Source of the DNA: Micromonospora yangpuensis
Lineage (GTDB): Bacteria > Actinomycetota > Actinomycetes > Mycobacteriales > Micromonosporaceae
Direction of reading: 5' to 3'
Assembly: GCF_900091615.1 (NCBI RefSeq)
Contig: NZ_FMIA01000002.1
Location: forward strand, 744,001 to 808,000
Length of the DNA stretch: 64,000 nt
Below, piece by piece: positions 48,227-55,617 of the stretch. Position numbers and translations under genes: made by a program. The number at the start of each line of letters is the position of its first letter. Within the stretch, counting starts at the first letter, position 1. The notes under the pieces are model-generated. The model was not told where the DNA came from, searched no databases, and saw only the letters and a list, made by a program, of their open reading frames with translations.

Positions 48227-49267
48227 TCAGCGACTGCGCTCGACGACGTAGTCGGTCAGGTCGAGCAGGAACCGGCCGTCCTCGGTGTCGGCGGCCGGGC
48301 CGAGGGCCCGCTCTCCCTCGGCCCGGGCGGCGGCGGCCAATTCGCGGGCGCTGCACCGGGCGGACTCCACACAGTCGTAGGCGAGCAGTCTCCGGTGCAA
48401 CCAGCGCACCTCCGACGCCGTCCGCTCGGCCCGGGTCCGGCCCAGGAAGCTGACCAGCCGTTCGCGCTCCTGGCCGGTACAGCGCCGCAGGAAGTCGATC
48501 AGAATCAACGTGCGCTTGCCCTCCCACAGATCACCCGCGATCTCCTTGCCGTACCGGGCGTAGTCCCCGACGAGGTTGAGCGCGTCGTCCTGGATCTGGA
48601 ACGCGGCACCGAGATACCAGCCGTACCGGTCGAGCACGTCGACCGCGTCGGGCCGCCCGGTGGCGACGAGGATCCCGGTACGACACGGGTAGATGCAGGT
48701 GTACCAGGAGGTCTTCTTCAGGCACATCCGGTAGTAGTCGTCCGCGTCGAGGTCACACACGTTGTCCCGGATCCAGCCGACCTCGATCGCCTGCCCCTCC
48801 ACCGAGTGCCGCAGCATGAGCTGGGTCTCCTCGAACAGCCGCCAGGAGACCTGCGAGCCCAGGGCCTGCCGGTTGGCGGCCAGCCGTTGCAGCGCGAGCA
48901 GATTCGTCATGTTGCCGACGTTGAGGGCGACGCCGACGCCGTACTCGCCGTGCAGGGTCCGTGCCCCGCGCCGCTGCTCACTCTGGTCCTGGATGTCGTC
49001 GTGGATGAGGAACGCGTTGTGGAACAGTTCCACGGTCACCGCGGCGTTGAGCCCCACCGCCGGCGTACCGCCGAAGGCCCGGCAGGCCGCCAGGCAGAGC
49101 GCGGCGCGCAGCCCCTTGCCCCACCGGCGCGGGTACTCGGCCACCAGGTCGTAGAGGTAGCGGGGGCCGCCCGTGGGCACGTCGGCCAGGAGCGTGTCGA
49201 TCGTCAGGGTGCGGTAGTGCGCCAGCGTCCGGGTGACGTGGTCCTGGCCCGCACCGGTGGGCGGCAC
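48227..49267 (-). CDS. Polyprenyl (FPP/GGPP-type) synthetase
   Basis: 346 residues from GTG at 49267, 7 bp after the stop of the upstream gene. The first Asp-rich motif is NAFLIHDDIQDQSEQRRG (DDxxD) and the second region is GAAFQIQDDALNLVGD, where the last position is Asn (DDxxN), as in several GGPP synthases. YPRRWGKGLRAALCLAACRA holds the substrate-binding Lys/Arg region. It condenses isopentenyl diphosphate onto allylic diphosphates; chain length cannot be read reliably by eye. No terpene cyclase, carotenoid or menaquinone gene lies nearby. The gene upstream encodes a helical protein in the same transcription unit. Confidence 0.87.
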   Translation of the reverse strand: MPPTGAGQDHVTRTLAHYRTLTIDTLLADVPTGGPRYLYDLVAEYPRRWGKGLRAALCLAACRAFGGTPAVGLNAAVTVELFHNAFLIHDDIQDQSEQRRGARTLHGEYGVGVALNVGNMTNLLALQRLAANRQALGSQVSWRLFEETQLMLRHSVEGQAIEVGWIRDNVCDLDADDYYRMCLKKTSWYTCIYPCRTGILVATGRPDAVDVLDRYGWYLGAAFQIQDDALNLVGDYARYGKEIAGDLWEGKRTLILIDFLRRCTGQERERLVSFLGRTRAERTASEVRWLHRRLLAYDCVESARCSARELAAAARAEGERALGPAADTEDGRFLLDLTDYVVERSR

Positions 49268-49274
49268 CGCAGGC

Positions 49275-49691
49275 CTACGTGTCCGACGGCGCGGACCGCT
49301 GCGGACCCGGCGGCGGGACCCGGTCGACCAGCCCGTTGGCCAGGTCGGGGACCAGCCGCGCGAGGTTGAGTACACCGTCGAGCACCTCGTGCGCGTCCGA
49401 GGTGTACCGGCGGACGACCTCACCGCGCCGGTCGTCGGCCATCTTCAGTTGCCCGACGACGGTGTCGATCAGCGCGTGCCCGTCGGCCCGTACCCGGGTG
49501 ACCAGCTCGTCGAACGCCTCGGGGTCCACCCTGCGGTCGGCGCTCAGTTTCTCCTCCAGGCGGCGCGCGCTGGCGATGCCCGCCGCGAGCTCCTCCTCCA
49601 GCACGGATGCCGCGTGGGTCACGGTCTCGGAAGCCTCCTCGGCTACCTTCTCGAAACGCTCGTTGCCCTGCTCAGGTCGGTTCTTCTCCAT
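49275..49691 (-). CDS. Helical/coiled-coil protein of unknown function
   Basis: 138 residues from ATG at 49691; an in-frame GTG at 49718 is an alternative and neither has a strong ribosome site. The sequence is amphipathic helix almost throughout (ERFEKVAEEASETVTHAASVLEEELAAGIASARRLEEKL), with no signal peptide or cysteines, and ends in a Pro-rich tail. It lies immediately upstream of, and in line with, the polyprenyl synthetase gene. It may be a partner or scaffold for that enzyme, but I know of no family to support this. Confidence 0.6.
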   Translation of the reverse strand: MEKNRPEQGNERFEKVAEEASETVTHAASVLEEELAAGIASARRLEEKLSADRRVDPEAFDELVTRVRADGHALIDTVVGQLKMADDRRGEVVRRYTSDAHEVLDGVLNLARLVPDLANGLVDRVPPPGPQRSAPSDT

Positions 49692-49766
49692 GGCTGAAGT
49701 GTTGGTGGGGCGACACACCCCGGGTAGGGATGTGTCGCCATGGTGACTCGGAGTGGTCGGTCGCCT

Positions 49767-49867
49767 TGGCGCAGCATGGCGACGGTCGCCTTGGTCGGCT
49801 CAGCGCAGCGTGGCGACGACCGCCTCGGTCGGCTCAGCGCAGGGTGGCGACGACCGCCTCGGTCGCC
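49767..49867. repeat. 34-bp tandem repeat (x3) formed from the 3' end of the beta-lactamase gene
   Basis: Copy 1 (49834-49867) is the end of the coding sequence (EAVVATLR and the stop). Copy 2 (49800-49833) is nearly identical and again contains the stop triplet, beyond the gene end. Copy 3 (49767-49799) is more diverged. The unit is not a multiple of three. Confidence 0.85.
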
Positions 49868-50760
49868 TCGGCGATCAGCGTGTCCGCCGAGGGCGCGTCC
49901 GGCACTCCCCGGTCGGAGAGGACGGCGATGATCAGCGGCGCGCCGGTGGGGGGCCAGACCACCGCGATGTCGTTGCGGGTGCCGTACCCGCCGCTGCCGG
50001 TCTTGTCGCCGACCTGCCACCCGGCGGGGATCCCGGCCCGGATGTACGGGTCGCCCGTGGTGTTGCCGATCAGCAGGTCGATCAGCTTCTGTCGCCTCGG
50101 CGCGGGCAGCACGTCGCCGAGAGCGAACGCGCGCAGGTCGGTGGCGAGGGCGCGGGGCGTGCTGGTGTCCCGGGGGTCGCCCGGCGTGGCTTCGTTCAGC
50201 GTCGGTTCGTTCCGGTTGGTGTTCGTGGTCCGGTCGCCGATCTTCCGCAGCTCCCGTTGCAGGCCCTTCGGACCGCCGATCTCTTCGAGCAGCAGGTTGG
50301 CCGCGGTGTTGTCGCTGTACTGCACGTTGGCGGCGATGAGATCCTCGATCGACATGCCGGTGGCCACGTGCTTCGAGGTGATCGGCGCCCATTCCAGCAG
50401 GTCGGCCTCGGTGTACCGGATGACGCGACGCAGGTCGGCGTCGGAGAGGCGGCGCAGCAGCACCCCGGCCAGCAGGGCCTTGAACGTCGAGGCGTGCGCG
50501 AACCGCTCGTCGGCGCGGTGGGTGACGGTCCGGCCGGTTCCGGTGTCGATCGCGTAGACGCCCAGTCGGGCGCCGAACTGTCGCTCGAGCTCACTGAAGT
50601 GCCGGTTCTCGGAGGTTGACACCTCGACCGTCGACCCGGAGATCGCATTCGTCGGGACCGGCGAGGAGGCGACGGGGCCCGTGCCGCAACCGCTCAACAG
50701 AACGGCGACGAGGACCGACGACAACGCCGACACCCTGGTACGTCGGAAAGCAGTAGTCAT
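49834..50760 (-). CDS. Class A beta-lactamase, lipoprotein
   Basis: 308 residues, ATG at 50760. A lipobox (VLVAVLLSGC) predicts membrane anchoring. All class A motifs are present: STFK in HASTFKALL, SDN in VQYSDNTAANLL, the omega-loop Glu in RNEPTLNEA, and KTG in VGDKTGSGGYGTRND. The conserved order and length fit an active penicillin-hydrolysing enzyme. It is divergent from a LysR-type gene, the classic AmpR-like arrangement, with only 82 bp between starts. The extreme 3' end has been copied twice downstream as tandem repeats. Confidence 0.93.
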   Translation of the reverse strand: MTTAFRRTRVSALSSVLVAVLLSGCGTGPVASSPVPTNAISGSTVEVSTSENRHFSELERQFGARLGVYAIDTGTGRTVTHRADERFAHASTFKALLAGVLLRRLSDADLRRVIRYTEADLLEWAPITSKHVATGMSIEDLIAANVQYSDNTAANLLLEEIGGPKGLQRELRKIGDRTTNTNRNEPTLNEATPGDPRDTSTPRALATDLRAFALGDVLPAPRRQKLIDLLIGNTTGDPYIRAGIPAGWQVGDKTGSGGYGTRNDIAVVWPPTGAPLIIAVLSDRGVPDAPSADTLIAEATEAVVATLR

Positions 50761-50842
50761 GCGTTCGAGCTTGCTGCTCCGGACACATGCCGTCAAAGAC
50801 GCCAATGACGTTTTCCATGCTGTTCTGGCATAGTTGCAGGTC

Positions 50843-51720
50843 ATGGACCTGATCGGAGCCTGTCGGGTGTTCGTACACGTCGGTGAACGAGGCAGCTTCA
50901 CCCTCGGTGCCGCAGCCGCCCGGGTGCCGCAGCCGGTGGCGAGCCGGCGGATCGCCGCCCTGGAGCGACGCTTCGGTGAACGGTTGTTCGACCGGGCCGC
51001 CCGGCGGGCCGTCCTGACCACGTTCGGGCGGGACCTGCTGCCACCGGCGAAACGGCTTGTCGAACTGGCCGACGCGTTGGACGACGACGTCGAGCGGGCG
51101 AAGCTGCGGCCACTGGCCGTGGCGCTGCCGGAAACCTGTCCCGTCCGGCAGTTGGCCCTGCTGGACGCGGCCGCCCGTGCTCAGGGCGCGATCCTCGACT
51201 TCCTACCGGCCGGGCCGTCGGCCCGCGCCGAGCTGCTCAGGTCCGGGCGGGCCCGGGCGGCTCTGGTCGCCGTGGTGCCGGACGAGGCGACCTGGGTGAC
51301 GCCGCTCGGGGTGGCCTCGGCCCACGACGACGACCGGCGCCCGCTGCACATCGAGACGCTCAGGCCGGGCCGGGGCGGCAGTCGTCACGCCGGATCTGGA
51401 TCCAACCCGAGGACGACGTCGCGCACGTCCGGGACCGGTTGGTCCAGATCGGCCATCGGGCCGCGCTCGCACCCGCCCAGATCGCGGTCGCCGCGACCCT
51501 CACCGCTGCGGTCTCCGACGTCATCCGGACGACCAACCTGCTGCTCTGCCCGGCCGCTCAGGCGGACGAGCTGGGGCTGCGCTGGCGTTCGGTGGCCGGC
51601 GACCCGGTCGCCCGTGGCTACGGGGTCGCCGCGGTGACCGAGGTCGACGCCGACCGGCTCCGGGGTGGGCTCCACGAGCAGGTGGGCCGTTGCCTGGCCG
51701 CCTCCGGGGCCGCCCGATGA
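50843..51720 (+). pseudogene. LysR-type regulator with a frameshift (AmpR-like position)
   Basis: ATG at 50843 opens a frame with an LTTR winged HTH (FVHVGERGSFTLGAAAARVPQPVASRRIAALERRFG) and the start of the effector domain. Near 51365-51390 the homologous reading moves to another frame: RIWIQPEDDVAHVRDRLVQIGH continues there to SVAGDPVARGYGVAAVTEV and the TGA at 51718-51720, which overlaps the next start as ATGA. One missing base in the G-rich stretch (around GGCCGGGGCGGC) explains this. The unshifted frame instead gives a low-complexity Arg/Ser tail of no known kind. Either the gene is newly broken or the assembly has an indel. The intact version should control the divergent beta-lactamase and the coupled downstream gene. 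Confidence 0.75.
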
Positions 51721-52622
51721 CCTCCGCCGACCGGTTCGTGGCGACCCTGCGCCGACAACTGGCCGACGCGGGGCTGTCCGGCTCGTTCCTGGTCCGGAAC
51801 CTGGCGGACGGTGCGGAGATCGGCATCGAGGCCGACCTGGTGTACCCGGTCGCGTCCCTGGTCAAGGTGCCGCTGGCGGTGGCCGTGCTGAACCGGGTCG
51901 AGGACGGGCGTATCGACGGAGCCACGATGATCGACGTCGAACCGGGCCGGGTCGCGACGGCCGGCCCGATGGGGCTCACCAAGTTCCGGCACCCGGTGCG
52001 GATCGCCGTGGACGACCTGCTCTACCTCAGTACCGCGGTCAGTGACAACACCGCAGCCGACGCGCTCTTCGCCCTGGTTCCGCCGGCCGAGGTCAACCGG
52101 GCCCTGCGCGACGCGGGGATCGCCGGCATCGCCGTCCGGCACCTGCTGCGTGACCTCGTCGAGACGCCCACCGAACGGTTCGAACCGGCGGAGGTGCACC
52201 TCGCGCACTCGGTGGCGATCGGCGCACAGACCTCGCGGGGCGGGCACGCCGTGCCGCAGCTGGACGTGAGCCGGGCCAACACCGGCACCGCCCGCGCCTT
52301 CGTCGACCTGCTCGAAGCCCTCTGGGTCCCGTCGCGGATCGCGCCGGGCGTGGCCGCGCGTACCCGGTCGTTGATGGCTGACAACGTCGTCCGCCACCGC
52401 CTGACGCCCGACTTCGTCTCGGACGCCGCGAGGTGGTCGGCGAAGACCGGCACGCTGCTCAACCTGCGGCACGAGGTCGGCGTGGTCGAGCACGACGACG
52501 GCGGGGTGTTCGCCGTCGCCGCGTTCACCGCCTCCACCGTGCCGGCCTCGGCCCAACCGGCGGCCGAGGCGACGATGGGGCAGGTCGCCCGCGCCCTGCA
52601 CGACCACCTCCGGGCCCGCTGA
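51717..52622 (+). CDS. Class A beta-lactamase-like serine hydrolase without signal peptide
   Basis: 301 residues from ATG at 51717, overlapping the LysR stop. Motifs are SLVK (PVASLVKVPLAV), SDN (AVSDNTAADAL) and KTG (SAKTGTLLN). There is no clear signal peptide (MTSADRFVATLRRQLADAG), and where class A enzymes carry the ExxLN omega-loop Glu I see ETPTERFEPAE instead, so hydrolytic efficiency is uncertain. It may be a cytoplasmic serine hydrolase, a penicillin-sensing or esterase-like relative, or may leave the cell another way. Coupling to the LysR gene suggests a shared beta-lactam response. Confidence 0.8.
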   Translation: MTSADRFVATLRRQLADAGLSGSFLVRNLADGAEIGIEADLVYPVASLVKVPLAVAVLNRVEDGRIDGATMIDVEPGRVATAGPMGLTKFRHPVRIAVDDLLYLSTAVSDNTAADALFALVPPAEVNRALRDAGIAGIAVRHLLRDLVETPTERFEPAEVHLAHSVAIGAQTSRGGHAVPQLDVSRANTGTARAFVDLLEALWVPSRIAPGVAARTRSLMADNVVRHRLTPDFVSDAARWSAKTGTLLNLRHEVGVVEHDDGGVFAVAAFTASTVPASAQPAAEATMGQVARALHDHLRAR

Positions 52623-52703
52623 GGCCGGTGCCTGGAGGGCCGGACCGGCAGACGGCCGCGGTCGGCCGGGTGTCATCGGCGCGAGGACGGGTAGCCGGCG
52701 AGG

Positions 52704-53150
52704 GTGAGACCGACCAGCAGAGCCCTGATCGCCGGCGCGGCCGGTGCCTCCGCGTTGAACGCCGTCACCTACCTGGACATGGCGGTACGGGCCCGGCCGG
52801 CCAGCAGCGCCGCGGAGGACAGCGTCGCCCGCCTCGCCGACCTGGCCCACGTCGATCTCGGTGACCGGCAGACGGGCGGGAACCGGAGGGCCGGGCTCGG
52901 CCCGTTGCTCGGCTACGTGACCTCGGTCGCCGCCGCCGGCGGGTACGTCGCGGCCGGCGGCCGCCGGCTGCCCACCGCCGTCTCGGCGCTGGCGCTGACC
53001 GGGCTGGCCATGATCGCCTCGAACGGGCCGCTGACCGCGCTGCGGGTCACCGATCCACGCTCCTGGTCGGCGACCGACTGGGCCACCGACCTCGTGCCGC
53101 ACCTGGCCTACGGCGTGGTCACCGCCGTCGCCCTGCGGGCGCTGCGCTGA
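52704..53150 (+). CDS. Small membrane protein of unknown function
   Basis: 148 residues from GTG at 52704. There are up to four hydrophobic stretches (RALIAGAAGASALNAVTYLDMAV; LGPLLGYVTSVAAAGGYVAAGG; AVSALALTGLAMIASNGPL; LVPHLAYGVVTAVALRAL), so it is an integral membrane protein. The ribosome site (GGCGAGG) is close to the start. It follows the second beta-lactamase-like gene by 81 bp in the same direction. I do not recognise the family. Its last 29 bp, stop included, are repeated twice downstream. Confidence 0.65.
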   Translation: MRPTSRALIAGAAGASALNAVTYLDMAVRARPASSAAEDSVARLADLAHVDLGDRQTGGNRRAGLGPLLGYVTSVAAAGGYVAAGGRRLPTAVSALALTGLAMIASNGPLTALRVTDPRSWSATDWATDLVPHLAYGVVTAVALRALR

Positions 53151-53208
53151 CTGCGGTCGCCCTGCGGGCGCTGCGCTGACTGCGGTCGCCCTGCGGGCGC
53201 TGCGCTGA
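53122..53208 (+). repeat. 29-bp tandem repeat (x3) formed from the 3' end of the membrane-protein gene
   Basis: Copy 1 (53122-53150) ends the coding sequence (VALRALR and stop). Copies 2 (53151-53179) and 3 (53180-53208) are identical to each other and nearly identical to copy 1, each ending in the same TGA. The unit is not a multiple of three. Confidence 0.9.
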
Positions 53209-53378
53209 CCGCACGGCTGGCCTGGTCCGCGCCGGTCACCCCTCGGGCAGGTGGCGCATGGTGCGCAGCGGGGGAAGTGCTGGGCACCTAGCCTGATCGG
53301 TTTGCCGGAGGTCCCGAGTGACCCTGGGGGCGTACGTAGCTCCCGGGGCCGCTCCGTGTCGCGCTCCAGGATCCCCCG

Positions 53379-53597
53379 TCAGCCCTGGTCGTCCTCGTCT
53401 GCCGGCGGCCGGGGCTGGCGATGCTCGGCGATCCACGCCTCTACCTCGACGGCCAGCCAGACCTTGGTGGCTTTCAGCTCCTGGTAGGGCCTGGGGAACG
53501 AGGGGCGCAAGGCGATCTGCTGGAACCGCGAGCGGGAGACGCCGAGTCGTTGGCAGATCTCCCACGGCCCCATCAGTTCACCCGGTCCCTTGCCCAT
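53379..53597 (-). CDS. Small AlpA/excisionase-like HTH protein
   Basis: 72 residues, ATG at 53597. The core LMGPWEICQRLGVSRSRFQQIALRPSFPRPYQEL, then KVWLAVEVEAWIAEHR, is the MerR-like winged HTH seen in AlpA/excisionase-type DNA-binding proteins of actinomycete mobile elements and small regulons. There is no integrase or attachment site nearby. The region 53209-53378 downstream of it holds nothing I recognise. Confidence 0.75.
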   Translation of the reverse strand: MGKGPGELMGPWEICQRLGVSRSRFQQIALRPSFPRPYQELKATKVWLAVEVEAWIAEHRQPRPPADEDDQG

Positions 53598-53814
53598 GGT
53601 CTGAACGTAAGAACAGGTTCATCTCCCCGCGTGTAGATCCTCGATCGGGGGTCCCCACATTGACAGGGGGGTAGCTGGCGGTGTGTGGTTGGTGACGCGG
53701 TACCCCCGGCCCGGTGGAGCGGGGCTCGGCGGGTCAGGGTGCCGCACAGAACCCGAGGTCAGACCCGGAAAGGTAACCCCGAATGCGGCAGACACAGCGA
53801 CCGGATCCGAGGCC

Positions 53815-53973
53815 ATGAGCTGTCGACGGCTGCCCCGGCTGATCCGCCTGGCCTGGTACGTACTCGACTACCACCGGCACCACCGGTGTCCGGCTTGCCG
53901 CCCCGACGTTCGGTGCCCGAACGTCGTGGTGGCCCGAGCCCGGATCACCGCCTGGCGTCGGTCCGGCTCGTGA
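53815..53973 (+). CDS. Small Cys/His-containing protein of unknown function
   Basis: 52 residues from ATG at 53815. The product carries RLAWYVLDYHRHHRCPACRPDVRCPNVVVARARITAW: a HRCPAC pair and another Cys make a small zinc-binding knuckle possible. Its stop overlaps the GTG of the next gene (GTGA), which is the main evidence that it is translated. In-frame starts further upstream (53683) exist but add a low-complexity leader. Function unknown. Confidence 0.45.
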   Translation: MSCRRLPRLIRLAWYVLDYHRHHRCPACRPDVRCPNVVVARARITAWRRSGS

Positions 53974-54275
53974 AACTCGACCTCAGGGCCGGCGACATCC
54001 TGCACATCACCCGGGCCTGCAGCGTGCAGTTCGGCGTGCCGATCTTCTTCCGGCTCATCCGCGTGCTGGACCTTCAGACCTACTGCGGTTGGGTGTGGCT
54101 GGACGGTTACGAGTTGGACAGCGCGGGCGACGCCACGAGGCGGCGGGAGATATTCGTCAGGGTCGAGGGCATCCGGCGCATGGCGATGCCCGGCCGGTCC
54201 ACCCCCGCCCAGCGGTCCCAGCCGATTGACCGGGAGATCACCCGCCGGGTAGGGCTGCGGGGAGTGCCCCGGTGA
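53970..54275 (+). CDS. Small protein of unknown function
   Basis: 101 residues from GTG at 53970, coupled to the preceding tiny gene. The N-terminal 70 residues look like a compact beta-rich domain (KLDLRAGDILHITRACSVQFGVPIFFRLIRVLDLQTYCGWVWLDGYEL, then REIFVRVEGIRRM), followed by a basic tail. There is no signal or membrane segment. I do not recognise a family. With the 53815 gene and the divergent HTH protein it may form a small accessory module. Confidence 0.55.
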   Translation: MKLDLRAGDILHITRACSVQFGVPIFFRLIRVLDLQTYCGWVWLDGYELDSAGDATRRREIFVRVEGIRRMAMPGRSTPAQRSQPIDREITRRVGLRGVPR

Positions 54276-54305
54276 ATGTCACAGCCTGCTCCTAGTCTCA
54301 CCACC

Positions 54306-55181
54306 ATGACGACGACGCAGACCCGTACGCTGGCCGTTCCCGGCGTCGACCTGGTCTATGACGTGCGCGGGCCGCTGCCGCCGGCGGATGGCCGGCCCGT
54401 CCTGCTGATGATCGGCCAGCCGATGACGGCGGAGGGCTTCGAGGCGCTCGCGGCCCACTTCACCGACCGCACGGTGGTCACCTACGACCCGCGCGGCCTG
54501 GGCCGCAGCATCCGCACGGACGGCCGGTCCGACCACACCCCACAGCAGCAGGCGGCCGATCTCCACCTGTTGATCGGGGCGCTCGACGCCGGTCCGGTCG
54601 ACGTCTTCGCCAGCAGCGGCGGCGCGGTGACCGGGCTCGAACTGGTCGCGGCCTACCCCGGTGACGTCGGCACGCTGGTCGCGCACGAGCCGCCGATCAA
54701 CGCCGTCCTCCCCGATGCCGCCGGCGCCGAACGCGCCCAGGCCGCTTGCTTCGACGCGTACCAGGCGAACGGCACCGGCGCGGGGATGGCCGCGTTCGTC
54801 GCGATGACATCCTGGCAGGGCGAGTTCACCGAGGACTACTTCGCCCAACCCACGCCCGACCCGGCGATGTTCGGGATGTCGGCCGAGGACGACGGCACCC
54901 GCGACGACCCGCTGCTGTCGAAGAGCTCGCAGGCGATCACCGACTACCACCCGGATACGGGCCGACTGACCGCGGCACCGACCCGGATCGTGGTTGCCGT
55001 CGGCGAGGAGTCGGCCGGGACGTACACCGCGCGGACGGCCGCCGGCCTCGCGGACCTACTCGGCCAGCGGGCCACGGTGTTCCCGAGCCACCATGGCGGC
55101 TTCCTCGACGGCCGGTTCGGTTACGCGGGCAAGCCCGAGGAGTTCGCCGCGAGGCTGCGCGAGGTGCTGGCCACCGACTGA
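54306..55181 (+). CDS. Alpha/beta hydrolase
   Basis: 291 residues from ATG at 54306. The alpha/beta-hydrolase core shows PVLLMIGQPMTAEGFEALAAHF, VVTYDPRGLGRSIR, and the nucleophile elbow VFASSGGAVTGLELVAAYP (SxSxxG-like, Ser near residue 103). The Asp/His end contains RIVVAVGEESAGTYTARTA and FPSHHGGFLDG, where the second His is the likely catalytic base. There is no signal peptide, so it is cytoplasmic; the physiological ester is unknown. It stands alone and is followed by a hairpin terminator. Confidence 0.87.
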   Translation: MTTTQTRTLAVPGVDLVYDVRGPLPPADGRPVLLMIGQPMTAEGFEALAAHFTDRTVVTYDPRGLGRSIRTDGRSDHTPQQQAADLHLLIGALDAGPVDVFASSGGAVTGLELVAAYPGDVGTLVAHEPPINAVLPDAAGAERAQAACFDAYQANGTGAGMAAFVAMTSWQGEFTEDYFAQPTPDPAMFGMSAEDDGTRDDPLLSKSSQAITDYHPDTGRLTAAPTRIVVAVGEESAGTYTARTAAGLADLLGQRATVFPSHHGGFLDGRFGYAGKPEEFAARLREVLATD

Positions 55182-55210
55182 CCGCCGACGGCCGGCGCGG
55201 CCGTCGGCGG
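55182..55210 (+). terminator. Hairpin terminator after the alpha/beta hydrolase
   Basis: Perfect 12-bp stem CCGCCGACGGCC (55182-55193) and GGCCGTCGGCGG (55199-55210) with a GGCGC loop, immediately after the stop at 55181. Confidence 0.75.
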
Positions 55211-55308
55211 ACCGCGGCTGGCCAGGGCGACCGGCGGGGGTGCCGACGACGGCCGTCGCCGGCGTCCGGCGGGCCGCCGGCAGTGACCGTCGTAGGTAGA
55301 ATCCGATC

Positions 55309-55617
55309 GTGGTCCGTGAGTACGACACGCAGCTCGTCGAGTCGGTCGCGGTTCGTCGTGCGCGGATGCGGGAGCTGCTGCTCTGGGGCGGGCAACGGCG
55401 GATTCGCGCCACCGGCGACGGGCTCAGGTGGCTACGGATCGGGCTCGTGTTGGCGGCGGTCGCCTGCGCCGGTTGTGTGGGCTGGTCCTTCCTCCGCGGG
55501 GTCGTCGCCGACCAGCAGCGGGCGCGTGCCGCGGTGCCGGTCCAGCCGGCGAGTGCCGTGGTGCCGGCTAAGCCGGCGGGTGCCGTGGTGCCGGTCCAGC
55601 CGGCGGGGCCACGATGA
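55309..55617 (+). CDS. Small membrane protein heading the type VII secretion-like operon
   Basis: 102 residues from GTG at 55309; the ribosome site is weak. A basic, helical N-terminus (VREYDTQLVESVAVRRARMRELLLWGGQRRIR) precedes one membrane helix (LRIGLVLAAVACAGCVGWSFL) and a Pro/Val/Ala tail built from a 27-bp tandem repeat. The stop overlaps the EccD start (ATGA). EccB and EccE of canonical systems are larger, so this is not an obvious member of either. Its role is inferred only from the operon. Confidence 0.6.
   Translation: MVREYDTQLVESVAVRRARMRELLLWGGQRRIRATGDGLRWLRIGLVLAAVACAGCVGWSFLRGVVADQQRARAAVPVQPASAVVPAKPAGAVVPVQPAGPR
55534..55614 (+). repeat. 27-bp tandem repeat (x2.7) at the 3' end of the small membrane gene
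   Basis: Units 55534-55560 and 55561-55587 and a partial third encode nine-residue VPVQPASAV-type segments. In frame; makes up the C-terminal tail. Confidence 0.85.

Noticed and set aside
53236..53565. A 109-codon minus-strand frame overlapping the AlpA-like gene.
   Set aside because: It overlaps a frame with a recognisable HTH and has low-complexity Arg/Pro/Gly content.
53660..53665. TTGACA upstream of the small genes at 53815, looking like a -35 box.
   Set aside because: No TAnnnT hexamer lies 16-19 bp downstream (the sequence there is TGTGGT), so I do not call a promoter.
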